From positions 3,468,802-3,532,801 of the forward strand of contig NC_134418.1 of the NCBI RefSeq assembly GCF_030867145.1: a DNA stretch of 64,000 nt. Reading direction: 5' to 3'. This DNA is from Opisthocomus hoazin. Its lineage: Eukaryota; Chordata; Aves; Opisthocomiformes; Opisthocomidae. Below are positions 12,486 through 24,200 of the stretch, in pieces (the stretch's first letter is position 1; each line of letters opens with the position of its first letter). The position numbers were made by a program, and so were the translations under genes. The notes beneath the pieces are model-generated. The model was not told where the DNA came from, did no database searches, and saw only the letters and a program-made list of their open reading frames with translations.

Positions 12486-12750
12486 GAATCACAGAATCAC
12501 AGAATGGTAGGGATTGGCAGGGACCTCTGTGGGTCATCCAGTCCAACCCTCCTGCCGAAGCAGGGTTACCTACAGCAGGCTGTAGAGGACCTTGTCCAGG
12601 TGGGTCTTGAATATCTCCAGAGAAGGAGACTCCACAACCTCCCTGGGCAGCCTGTTCCAGTGCTCCGTCACCCTCAGAGGGAAGAAGTTCTTCCTCATGT
12701 TCAGACGGAACTTCCTCTGCTTCAGTTTGTGCCCATTAAGCGACAGGCGG
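12486..12750 (-). mobile_element. CR1 LINE 3' fragment
   Basis: The plus strand starts with two CACAGAAT-type tail units, followed by GATTGGCAGGGACCTCTGTG and then the CTCCAGAGAAGGAGACTCCA and GAGGGAAGAAGTTCTTCCTC blocks shared by the young CR1 subfamily in this window. It is 5'-truncated near 12750, after the segment equivalent to RGNGHKL. Confidence 0.93.
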
Positions 12751-13036
12751 CTCCATTTGGCTTGACACCAGCATCAGATCAGCTTAAAGCAATTATCAAT
12801 CTACAGCCAAAGCCCACCCACGTCGCACTGGCACTGCATTGACCAATGCAAACCTCATTTATTTTCAAAAAACAGCTTCCTCTGGGCAGCTCGGTTTCCC
12901 ACAGGGTCAGCCTCTCCGATTCTGTCAGGGGCAAAGGTGATTTGCTTCAGGCCATGTCAGGACATCGTTTCTCCAGCTGCCTGACATGCTGCTGCAGGAA
13001 GCTTCGCCTCGACCATGCTTCAGCTCGACTCCATGA

Positions 13037-14102
13037 ATCATCAAATCACAGAATCATAGGTTGGAAAAGACCTCTAAGATCATCATGTCCAACCATCCAC
13101 CCAACACCACCATGCCTGACAAACCATATCCTGAAGTGCCACATACACATATTTTTTAAACACTTCCAAAAATGGGGACTCCACCACTGCCCTGGGCAGC
13201 CTGCTCCAAGGCCTGACCACTCTCTCAGGAAAGAAATTTTTCCTAATACCTAACCTAAACCTCCCCTGATACAAACTTGAGGCCATTGCCCCTCATTCTA
13301 TCGCTGGTTACTTGGGAGAAGAGACCAACCCCCACCTCACTACACCCTCCTGTCAGGTAGTTGTAGAGAGCGAGAAGGTCCCCCCTCAGCCTCCTCTTCT
13401 CCAGACTGAACAGCCCCAGCTCCCTCAGCCGCTCCTCAGCAGACTTGTTCTCCAGAGCCCTCCCCAGCCTCGCTGCCCTTCTCTGGACACGCTCCAGCCC
13501 CTCAATGTCCTGCTTGGAGTGAGGGGCCCAAAGCTGAACACAGCACTCGAGGTGCGGCCTCACCAGTGCCCAGTACAGGGGCACGATCCCCTCCCTGCTC
13601 CTGCTGGCCACACCATTGCTGATCCAAGCCAGGATGCCGCTGGCCTTCTTGGCCACCTGGGCACATGCTGGCTCATGGTCAGCCAGCTGTCAACCTACAC
13701 CCCAAGGTCCTTTTCCACTGGGCAGCTCTCCAGCCACTCCTCCCCAAGCCTGCAGCGTTGCCTGGGGTTGGTGTGACCCAAGTGCAGGACCCAGCATTTG
13801 GCCTTGTTGAACCCCATACAGCTGGCCTTGGCCCATTGATCCAGCCTGTCCAGATCCCTCTGCAGAGCCTTCCTACCCTCGAGCAGACCGACACTCCCAC
13901 CCAGCTGGTGTCATCTGCAAACTGACTGAGGGAGCACTCGATTCCCTCACCCAGATCATTGATAAAGATGTTAAACAAGACCGGACAGAAAACTGAGCCC
14001 TGGGGAACACCACTGGTGACCAGCCACCAGCTGGATTTAACTCCATCCACCACCACTCTCTGCTCTTTGCCATTCAGCCAGAACCATGCCTGCTTACCAC
14101 TG
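13037..14102 (-). mobile_element. CR1 LINE fragment, about 1.07 kb, with RT active site
   Basis: This is the longest CR1 copy in the window. On the minus strand, a frame at 13679-14056 has [20 protein letters not shown] and FADDT, the reverse-transcriptase palm motifs including the catalytic Asp pair. A second frame at 13255-13656 has [37 protein letters not shown] and [20 protein letters not shown], the C-terminal portion. The two frames are offset by one base and further shifts occur after FADDT, so the enzyme is inactive. The 3' end at 13037 has an ATCATAGG-type tail junction, a different CR1 subfamily from the CACAGAAT copies. The endonuclease half is missing. Confidence 0.95.
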
Positions 14103-14369
14103 ACTTAAAGGCAGGAGGTGCAGATTACTTGCAGGTGTAACCTCAGCCCCACAGCCAGGGACGCCCCAACAGCCGGCCTGCCTGGGGCCGACCCGGTGCA
14201 TGGACTTGGGAGCCGGGTCACGGCTGAGGACATCGCCTCACGTGGGCCAACCCGCCGCAGGTACAGCTGCTCACCCCGCGGGGCTACTGATGGAAACGCT
14301 TCAGCGGCTGCCCCCAACAGCCGTACCCAACGGCCAGGCCCACCAGCGTGGCGCTCACAGGCGGGTTTA
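14103..14369. other. GC-rich spacer between two CR1 copies
   Basis: A 270-bp GC-rich stretch between two minus-oriented CR1 fragments. A 137-codon plus-strand frame runs across it into the next CR1 and has no recognisable homology. Confidence 0.4.
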
Positions 14370-14848
14370 TCATAGAACCATAGAATGGTTTGGGTTGGAA
14401 GGGACCTTGAAGATCATCTGGTTGCACCCCCCCTGCCATGCGCAGGGACATCTTCCACCAGACCAGGTTGCTCACAGCTCCATCCAACCTGGCCTTGAAC
14501 CCTGCCAGGGAGGGGGCAGCCACAGCTTCTCTGGGCAGCCTGGGCGAGGGTTTCACCACCCTCCTGGGGAAGAATTTCTTCCTAATATCTCATCTAAATC
14601 TGCCCTCTTTTAGTTTAGAGCCATTCCCCCTTGTCCTATCACTACACACCCTTGTGAAAAGCCCCTCTCCATCCTTCCTGTCGGCCCCTTCAGGCAGTGG
14701 CAGCTGCTCTAAGGTCACCCCGGAGCCTTCTCTTCTCCAGGCTGAACAGCCCCAGCTCCCTCAGCCTGTCCTCGGAGGAGAGGTGCTCCAGCCCTCGGAT
14801 CACCTTCTTGGCCCTCCTCTGGCCCCGCTCCAACACATCCCTCATAAT
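14370..14848 (-). mobile_element. CR1 LINE 3' fragment abutting the DDRGK1 promoter island
   Basis: The plus strand begins ATAGAACCATAGAATGGTTT, a CR1 tail, then GGGTTGGAAGGGACCTTGAA. The minus-strand frame at 14690-14884 keeps [20 protein letters not shown] and [20 protein letters not shown]. Its truncated 5' end stops near 14848. The GC-rich DDRGK1 promoter begins right after it, about 300 bp ahead of the start codon. Confidence 0.93.
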
Positions 14849-15149
14849 TTTTAATTCCTCCTTCCCACGTCCCTCCCGGGGCACCCGCGGCCCAACCGAA
14901 CTGAACCGGGCCCCACCGCCTTCCTCACCACCCGCCCCGGGGCCTGCGCTCCCTCACGCCAGGCCCCCCCCACCCCTACCAAGCGCGGGCTGTCCTGAGC
15001 CGCGCCGGCCCGGCCCGGCCCCGCCGCGCCCGCCTCAGCCCCGCCCCGCCTCAGGCACCCCGGGGGCAGCCCGCGGTCGGGGTCCTTGCGGCGGGGAAGG
15101 GGGTGGGACTTACGGAGGGGCGGTGCTGGGGGCGGGGCCGGGCCGAAGG

Positions 15150-15237
15150 ATGGACGCCGTGCTGCTCACCGCCGCCGCTGTGCTCCTCGCCGTCCTCCTC
15201 TTTTTCGCCACCCGCCTCCGCGACCAGGCGAGGGCAG
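15150..15237 (+). CDS. DDRGK1: DDRGK1 exon 1: ER membrane anchor
   Basis: Encodes residues 1-29 plus the first base of codon 30. The sequence starts [20 protein letters not shown], a single hydrophobic helix followed by RLRD. It should act as an uncleaved N-terminal signal anchor that leaves the rest of the protein cytosolic. The donor is GCAG|GTGGGT. No other in-frame ATG precedes it within the island. Confidence 0.95.
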
Positions 15238-18200
15238 GTGGGTCCCGCCCGGCCGGGCCGCCGCCCCCGGGGCCGCTCCCCTCCCCGCCCCTGCTTTCAA
15301 TGGGGTCTAGGTCGCGGGGGGCGGCGTCTCCATGGAAACCGCGGGGGGCGCGGGGGGCGTCTCGCCTCAGGCCTTCCCCTGAGGGGGAGCCGCCATGGCG
15401 GCTGGGGGGTTCCCGGTGGTTCCCCAGGGATCCCTGGCCGGCCTGCCGCTCCCTCCGCCCGCCGGGGTCAGCCCTCAGGCCCCGGGGGTGACGGCGAGGC
15501 CTGGTGCTGCTGCTGCTGGCCGGGGCCTGGGCCCGGTTCCCGGTCTCAGGCGGTCGCAGGGTGAGGGACGGCGGTGGGGGGAGGGGGGCTTGAAAGCCTG
15601 GCCAGGTTCCCGCTCTGGGGCCGGCCGGGCGGCGGGAAGGCGCCCCTGAGGGAGGGAAGGCGCCCCTGAGGTTCCTCCTGAGAACAGGGAGTGAAACCCA
15701 GGGCGTGAGGTGACAGTCTTCACCCCCGGCCCTCCCTGGCGGGTCCTGGGCCGGTTGATGCTCCTGTCAGACATGGGAGCTGCAGGGCAGGCCGGCCTCT
15801 CTCCACCCCGACAGGCTGCTTTACCTGCGTTTCACAGAAATTACCCGCTTCTGCTGCTTTTCCACCTCGCCTGACGCTGCGAGGGGTTCCACGCCGGGTT
15901 GAGGTGCGGTGTTGCGCAGACCCGTGCGGGGACGGTGAGATGAGACAGCACTTCCAGTCCGCCCTCGAACGATGAGTGGGTTATGGCAGAGCAGCAGAAG
16001 CCGTGGTGGAAGCAACCTTGTGTGGGTGTGAGTTGAGTGTTATGGGAAGAAGTCAGATGCGGCTGGGAACTTACCAGCCCTGTTGTGTTTTCGGAGTGGG
16101 AGAAGGGAGGTTGTGTAGCTTGGGGTTCTTGAGTTCAGATGTTTAGCCAGGACAAACTCTTTGTCGATGTAACAACACCCGTTCCAGGATTTGGGGTGAT
16201 TTGGGGTTGGACTTTCTTTTGTTTTGTTTTTATTTTGAGGGGGGGAATAGCTTTGGTAATTCTTTTAAAAGGGGGGTGGGGAGGGAAACACAGCCTCAAG
16301 TGTAAATACAGACAGTCATGCCGGTGGAAGAGTGTATGCTGGTAAGGACTTTGTGTTAAAAGCAGGTTTTGCTGATAATAAGTAAATTTTCCAACATGTT
16401 TCCGTCTCACTTTTTCTTTTGTAGACCTGGTCTAAATCTTTCTTTCTCAAAATTCCTGAAATTTCATCAGACCCTAGTGAGTTAGGGCTGAGCTTGTGGT
16501 ACAAGTGAGTGAAGCATGTCCTAGAGAAATGAGGCTGCTGGAAATATATGATTTCCTGAGCTTGCCCTGTATCATGACTTGGGTAAATAAGGGGCTGTGA
16601 GGCTTGGGAGGGTTTCTTTTTGTTTTCTTTCTAAGTGTACAAAGTTCTAACTAACTTGAAGCCCACGCATTTGTTTTAAATGGTCTGAATTCTCAAAAAG
16701 CTTTAATACTGCTAAGTACTGTTAATACCGATAAGGTAATAATTTTGAAGCCTCTTTTTCAATGGCATCTTTTTGACACTTCCACATTAGTCTTGCCTTT
16801 TTATTGTGGTTTTAAGGTAATTTCTACTTTAATATACTGATTTCTGTCATTATGAAGTTCTTTACGGAATCTCAGATTGTGGGGATGACGTTCTCTTTAC
16901 ACAACAGAAGTTCTTTTTCAAAACCATTGGCGCTATAGTGTATTTAATATCTGCAAAATTTGGTCTTAAAGAGGAATTTGCTTTCCTGTTCCTTTTGCTT
17001 ATGTGGAAAATGGAAGCTGCTACAATTCTGCTGGTAAATCTGTGTTGTCTCATGGAAAGGGTTTGAAACCAGGGACACTTGACCTAGAGAACTGGTTGGT
17101 AGCTCTCACCTTTTTAAAGTCTGGGAGTAGGGGCAGCAGCTTTTCTATGCTCTTTCATGGGGAATTGTGCTTTTAAAAATGTTTGGGACTTGCCTGCTTT
17201 AGGTAATAAAGGGACCTAAGGATCCCAAGAGGTAAATCCTGTAACTTTGTATTTCCTTTGAAAGGTCGTTTGGAGCAGCACAGTGTTTCCAGCAAGGTCG
17301 TGTCTGGACTTGTTCTGCTGAGAACAGGGGAAAAAAACCACAACCCTGTAGCATTACTGGCTTCTAGACATGTTTGGCATATGTATTTGTAAACAAGCGC
17401 TAATGCGATAAGCTGCACGGAGCAAAAGCACCTCCCCAGGGAAGCCAAACATAATTCCCCCTGTTGCATTTTGAATCACTTTCTCGTTGGATTTCACAGG
17501 TTAGGTTTAGCATGAAGGTAGAAGGTGCTGGATGCCACCGGTGTGGTGGGAAATACCACCGATGTGTGAGGGTGCAGTAGGTGGAGCTCACGCCGCGTCT
17601 TGCTGGACCGCCTCGAAAGTTGCCAGCCCAGGTGTTACCCTGATGGACTTGCTTATCTGATATGCCTGATGATAATGTGCTGTGAGAGGGAAAGGACTCC
17701 TTGTTAAGAAAAGGTTTTTGCTCTGAGTGAGTAGAAATTTGCAAAGTGTTGTGAGGGAGCAGATTTCTACCTAGGGGATATAAAATTAGGTCCAAAGAAG
17801 TCTGAGCTCTGAAAGATTTTGTAGTATTCTTTTGTAGTGACGGAACAGTGATGCTTCACATCCAGTTCAGGAAGGAGCTTTGCTTTCAGAGCAGAGTTCT
17901 GCTCTGTTTCCCTTTGGGAAGGAGCTCTGACAGTACTACCGGCGTGTCACAGTTGCTGCTGTGTGCTGGCTGACAAGTCAGATGAAACAATCCCCGTTGC
18001 TGCCTCTGCACTGTGCTGATGTTTCTGAAAATGCAGAGGCAGAGCTGCTCTCAGCACAGTGGTAAACCTGCTGTCCCCAGAAAAGACGTATTGTCTGGTT
18101 TTTGAAAGGCTGAGTCAGAAACTGGAGAACATACAGCTTAAAATATGAACTAAGCCCGTGTCCATTTTGCAGACATCTGTTTAATTTTTTGTTTGTATTA

Positions 18201-21200
18201 CCTGTTAATTGGAGGGCTTTATCTAATTAATTTCTTCTGGCTTCTGCAAACCACCAAGCAACTCGTGGATCAACTTGTCTCGCCTATGTGGTGTTAGTCC
18301 TTAAGTTTCACTCGGATGGCTCTATATCAAGTCTAATTAATCCTTCTGTGACTAATCTCTGCCTGAACTGGCTAGCCTGGGGTGCTGCTTGTGTCTGAGA
18401 CCTCTGCAGCTACAGGAAAGTGAAGAAATGCATTCAGATAAGTGCAGTGGCCAAACCACGCCCTGTGCTGCAGGAGGAGGTAAAAAAAAAATCACAGAGC
18501 CAGACTCCAGAGAAAATTATTCTTGACCTCAAATCTGACAATCAGTCCAGTTCTAAGAATAAGAGCAAGAAGTTTTTTGAATGTTTTCTGTGTGTTCTTT
18601 GAAGCCACCAGTCACACCCCTCCGTGTGCCGCTCTAGTCAATCTCTGATACTTCCAGTTCAGGGGGAGAAGAGAGCAGATCTAACTTTGTAGGTACTGGA
18701 ACAAACGATGTGTCGTGAGCCACGTAGGCAAATCATTGGCCCCTGAGGAACCAGCCAGGTAGAAGTGTGTTGCAGGGGGAGTAAATGATTCTTTTCTCTT
18801 CCCCCTCATGAAGGATGGGAAGAAGTGCAGGGCTAACATTCACGTTGTTCAAATGACCATCCAGCCTTGCAAACAGAAGCTGGGGGAGGGAGGAAGCTGT
18901 ATTAAAGCATATCTTTTCCTACTAAATGATAATCCATAATGTCTAGGTGTCTTCTGTTGTTTGTCTGAATGCTTTGGAGATCTGACCAAAGGGCTATGAA
19001 GATGGTGAGGGGATTGGAGCATCTCTCCTACCAGGAAAGGCTGATGGAGCTGGGCTTCTTCAGCCTGAAGAAGAAAAGACTGAGAGGGGACCTTAGAAAT
19101 GCTTATAAATATCTCAAGGGTGAGTGTCAGGAGGACAGGGCCAAACTCTTTTCAGTGGTGCCCAGCGACAGGACAAGGGGCAACGGGCACAAACTGAAGC
19201 AGAGGAAGCTCCAGCTGAAGATGAGGAAGAACTTCTTCCCTCTCAGGGTGACGGAGCCCTGGCCCAGGCTGCCCAGGGAGGCTGTGGAGTCTCCTTCTCT
19301 GGAAATATTCCAGCCCTGCCTGGACACGGTGCTGTGCAGCCTGCTCTGGGTGACCCTGCTTGGGCAGGGGGTTGGACTGGGTGACCCACAGAGGTCCCTT
19401 CCAACCCCGAACATTCTGTGATTCTGTTGTCCAACAACTGCCTTGTGTGTCTGACCGTGATATGGGTCAGGTCTGGCGGGGTTTTTACTGCTTTCTGAGC
19501 GGTGTTAATGCTGGTCAGTTTTGAGGAATTACGGCATCTCCTGTACAGAATTAAATTGACAAAACAGAATGGCTTGGTTTGTGTGTTTGTGAGGGTTAAG
19601 CACCTCGGTTTGAAATTAATACGTGGCTTATAAATAGATTCCTCTTTCACAAAATGCAAAACAGTGTCTGTTTCACAGGACAACGGGAGCCAAAAACAAG
19701 CCCCAGAATGAACGAGTGCTAGGACTGCATAGCTGATACGCTGTGCGGGACCACCTTTGGAGGTTGCTGAGATAGACACACTGAAGCTTTCAGGAGAAAG
19801 GCTGCGAAGGTTTAAGTTGCAGTGCATCTCAAGAACTTAAGAGAAATACTGCATTTGTATAAAAAGTCTTTTTGCAGACTAAGTGTTGCTGGCATTTAGT
19901 GATTTCCCAGTAAGTGATCTGCTGCTCTGCTGTTGCAGGATAATGCTTTCCTCACTGTTCTGTAGCATTCAAAATAAGCATTATCGTGCTATAAATAAGA
20001 CTGGGCAAGTCTTGAAGCAAAAAGATCGGATCTCTGGAGCCTGCATGCTGTAAATTATTATAGACCTGTTTTGGTCCACAGATAAAAGGGGTGGATGAGA
20101 GCAAGAGGGTGACAGCGGTGTGATAGGCGCAGTGACTCAATTCAAAATGTCACGGTGCATGTTAGTGCTGGAGTTTGGGGGCCTGCTGACATCCTTGGTG
20201 CAGCAGTCCTGCACTGCTGATGGCTTTTCTGGCCAAAGACTTCCCCAGATTACTCTGCAGCCTGCTCTGAGCTCAGCGCTGCTGCTGCAGCAGCATTGTT
20301 ATCAGTACCAAAGTAGCTGCTTTGAAGCTAGTTGAGATATACTGAGATGAGCTGCAAGCACACCTTTGATCGTCATGTAGATGTAGTCAGAATGAAGCTT
20401 ATTTTCTGATCATAGATATGCTAATAGGAGTTTTTTTTAGGAAGGCATTGTTTGGATCAGAGGATGCTGGAGATTTGGCGGAGCATGGAAAGCATTTTGT
20501 GCTTCTGCTGGGACACAATATAATCTGGCAAAGCACAAAAAAATGTGTCCTGAGTTGAAGCAGATAAGTAGTTCTGCAGCTTTTCATGAGACCGTTTGGA
20601 TATGTGCCTAAATTAAGGCGTAGTAGTTAATACTTTGCAGGATGGAGCAAGTAGCAACATACACAAATATCAGTTACGCTTATCAACAGGATATGCAAAG
20701 CAGGTATCAAAGATGATGATATTCTGCCATTTTCTGATTATTTTGGCATGACTGCCATAGGTGATAGCAACAAGATCATGGAGGTCTCAAAAGAAAAACC
20801 CCAGGGAAAGGTTTTCTATGGAGAACTTCTGAAATGAGCCCACCGGTCAGTTGTTTCCTCCCATGCTGTCTCCCAGCTGCTCCTCTGTTGAAGATGTCCC
20901 TGCTCCCTGCAGGGCGGTGGGGCTAGGTGACCTCTAAAGGTCCCTCCAACCCAAAGCAGTCAATGATTCTATGATATTGCTCATTTGTCAGATCTTAATT
21001 AGTAATTGCAGCATATGCAGAGAGGGTGGCAGTGACCTTTGCTGTTTTGTCTTGCCCTACATCTGTTTGTTTGGAAACCCGCAGTTTAAATCAGCGTGGT
21101 GGAATGAAGTTACCCTGTGTGTATTACGGCTGAAATTTGCAGTCCTTATTTGCTATTCAGGGTTTGTTTCAGGTGTAGCGACTTACATATTCCATTGTAA

Positions 21201-24200
21201 CATGATATATAATACATGACTTATATATTCCATTCCATATTCCATATTCCATTGTAAACATGCGTGCTCTGAAGTTTGAATTCAGATGAATCGACTTCTA
21301 AATTACACAAGTACACAATAAAAGTAAAAAAAGAATTAACAATCGGAATGCTTTAGAATGGGGGGAAAAAAGTACTCCTGGGTCCTTGCCTTTTGGATTA
21401 GACTGCTAGTTCTGCCAGATGCAGGGAATTGTTTTCTGGCAGAAGGGAAAACAGATTGTCAGTTTAGATTAAACAGAATATTTTTTTGAGCACTTGGGGG
21501 GAGGAAGAGTGTCTTTGTTTTGTGGTGTGGTGATTTTTTCTTGGATTTTTTTGTGTGGGCTCTCTCAGATCAAATATCAGCAGCACTATCTATAGCTTTG
21601 TCTTTACAATGATCTATATGCTGTTGTGAAAGAGACTGCTGTTAGGGTAAAATTTCCATTGCACATAGCGCTGTGCACAAATAAGAAGGTTCCAGTGCAT
21701 GATGCCTCTTAATCATGGGAAAGCAACTTGCACGTATCTCCTGCCATGCAGGAGAAAACCCACACAAGAGTTGGGGAGACAGTCTCTCCTTTGGAAGACA
21801 GCCCTGATACTGCGCTTCGGGTTGCAAGAATTGACTGGCAAAAGGACAACTGTAGCAAGCAGAGATGGCAAATCTCTCACCAGTTATATTTCCTTTTTGC
21901 AGCTGATGAGGAACACCAGCAAAATGTGGCGGCAGCAGCAGTGGCCAGGCCTCAGCCCCAGCCTGAAGAGCGGGGAGATGGGATGCCAAGGCGCCGGAGG
22001 AACATGGGAAACCGGATGATGGCCCAGAGGAGAGCGCAGCAGGCGGAAGACTGGGTGGAAGGTAACGTTTGATTCAGTTCATCTTGCAAACACTGAAACG
22101 GACCGTAACAGCAGACGTTAAGGTTGGGGAAGTAGTACAGTTGCCTCCTGAAGAAAGTTTTTCAGTTTTGCTGACTGTGAGTTGTTTACAGCTTGCCTAT
22201 AATCTATTTCCCTGTCTTAACTGATGCAGTACGGGGAGAAGTTGTCTCTAGATACCACTTCAGCTGAAGTGTCCAGCTCCTGCTGTGGCAAATTGTTGCG
22301 GTTTGTTGTGCCAACAGTGTGTCACAACATATTCTTCACTTACTTCCTAGAAACTGCCTTTTGTCTTTCCTGCTTAGCCATGCAGGTTAATATTTGGGTA
22401 AGCAGAGTCTGCGCCTTGCTCTAGAATACTGAGCTGTAGTAAAGTATTGGTTTCTTGCAAATCGGTGGGAAGCATTCATTCCCCAATGTGATCTCTGCCA
22501 AATCTGGAGTTTTCTTTCCGAGAAGCCATCCAGGTGGTGATCGGAATCGAGCCGGTTGGCTCAATCACCACAGACTGCAGCGTTTTGTCTTACTGCCAGC
22601 AGGTTGTTGATGAGTCCTCTGTTCCTGTGCTAGATTTACAGTTAATAGCTATACTTCTGCGGTGCGGTTGTAGGCAAGAATATGGTGATAAATAACATCT
22701 TTCTACACCCTGTAAGCCTCACTGCCTTTTCTGGTGAAACTTCACACGTTATTATCTTTATTACTAAAGAGACGACATCACCATGATTCACCTAACTGGA
22801 TTCTTTCTACTTTCAGATGGTGGGTTAAATGTTCAGGGTTGCTTCACTTGAGTTTGCAGTGAGATCAGGGTGTCTTTTTGGTCTGCAGTAGGTGAGAAAC
22901 AGTGAGCACACGTCTGTGTGATGCCTTGATTAGGGGCTAGTTGCACTTTCTTCAGCTTTTCTTGTCTTGCAGTTTGTGGAAAGCGGCGTGCACTCCCGTT
23001 GGCAGGTAGACATGCTATTCGAGCTAATTGTCTAAAACGGTTTCAAAAGTGGAAAATTGACAGGCCTGAACTTTTCAACTTTGGTTATTGCTTTTCATGT
23101 GATAACATCCTGGAAAGAAAATAGGATCTAAAAATCCTTCACTGTGAACTCCAGACATCAGAAGTTTGACTGCCAAAGGCTGACTGTGAAGCTGTCAAAG
23201 CAAACGGCTTATCTTACTTTGTCGTGTTAGCAATAGAAGTAGCTGTGTCATTGGGCATTATGAATAATTCTTTTGCAGCTTACTGTACATCAGATAAAAG
23301 TGCTGCGGCTTTTGCATTAAATTTTCTTTGAAATGATGTTCCTATTTCATTAAAGTTTTCTTAAATTTCCTTTTCAAATTAAAACAACTTCTTGCGCTTT
23401 GCTTCTGCTTTGTGCTTCTGTGTGTCTTTATTCCTGTTTTGGGATAGTCTTTCTAAGGGCCTGAGCGCGGGCGTATGACAGTAACACCAAAGCCTGTGGA
23501 GACTGAGCACAGACTTCAGCAGTATGGCTGCATCTGTGCTGCAAAGCCCTTAGCCTGGCCCTGAGCTACCTGTATTAGTGTTTGGGTTGTTTTCTGCTTA
23601 GAAAAGGGTGTGTTGAATGTTTTGAAGCCCACTCTGTGGACACATGGCATAGGCCTGGGATCGCTCTTGGGTCTGTCCCCTTTGTACAGGGGCCACGTGC
23701 ATTTTCTCTGTGTCACTGCAATACAGAGCAGTTTTGTCTAATTACTGCCTGCATTTGAACCTGTTGAAACAGCAAGTTATCCCCACAGCAGAGTTTTTTG
23801 TGTTATAAAAATTAGTAGGCTTGCATGGAAGGAGAGCACGGGATGCACACAGTGAGCTATGGTCTCAGGCATTGCAGGACCAGTTGGGGCACCTGGGGCT
23901 GAAGAGCAGTTATCTGGCAGTGTAGACAGAAACACCAAAACAACCAAGTGTGGTTTCTTCAGTCTTGACTCGTAAATGTTCTTGTTGCTTTACAAGGCTT
24001 CTGAACATCTGCAACTGAAGTGGGTTTTTTTTCGTTGTTAAAATATTGTTAGATTTGTTAAAATGTTTTACTAGCAAGTTTCTGTTCTGTGTGTGGAATT
24101 TCCACTCTGGCCTGTGTTTAGCATTGGGCAAAGCTGCCTGATCCTGCTCTTTGTCACCCTGGCTTCTGCCACGGGTCAGCGCAGGCACAGCACCAACCAT

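Larger units (their letters stand above)
14870..15700. promoter_or_regulatory. DDRGK1: CpG island promoter of DDRGK1
   Basis: About 0.8 kb of very GC-rich, CpG-dense sequence surrounds the first exon. GC-box cores (CCCCGCCCC near 15040 and GGGCGGGGCC near 15131-15140) lie 10-110 bp ahead of the ATG. I see no TATA box. This fits a broadly expressed housekeeping-type promoter. The transcription start cannot be placed precisely and is likely within 15,000-15,140. Confidence 0.8.
15238..21902 (+). other. DDRGK1: DDRGK1 intron 1 (6.7 kb)
   Basis: The 5' part is the GC-rich half of the CpG island, with G-rich clusters at 15315-15357 and a 20-bp tandem duplication at 15631-15670. It also holds a plus-oriented CR1 at 18985-19428, a short CR1 tail at 20900-20977, an unassigned lysine-rich open frame at 18420-18602 and a local AT-rich duplication at 21180-21262. 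No further coding exon with homology to the gene was seen. Confidence 0.85.

Noticed and set aside
14697..15491. 264-codon plus-strand frame crossing the DDRGK1 start
   Set aside because: The frame is open only because of GC-rich sequence and the CR1. The real DDRGK1 start is the ATG at 15150, and the part after 15237 is intron.
15475..15774. GC-rich minus-strand frame in the CpG island
   Set aside because: CpG-rich sequence lacks stop codons by composition; no domain or splice support for a divergent gene such as ITPA.
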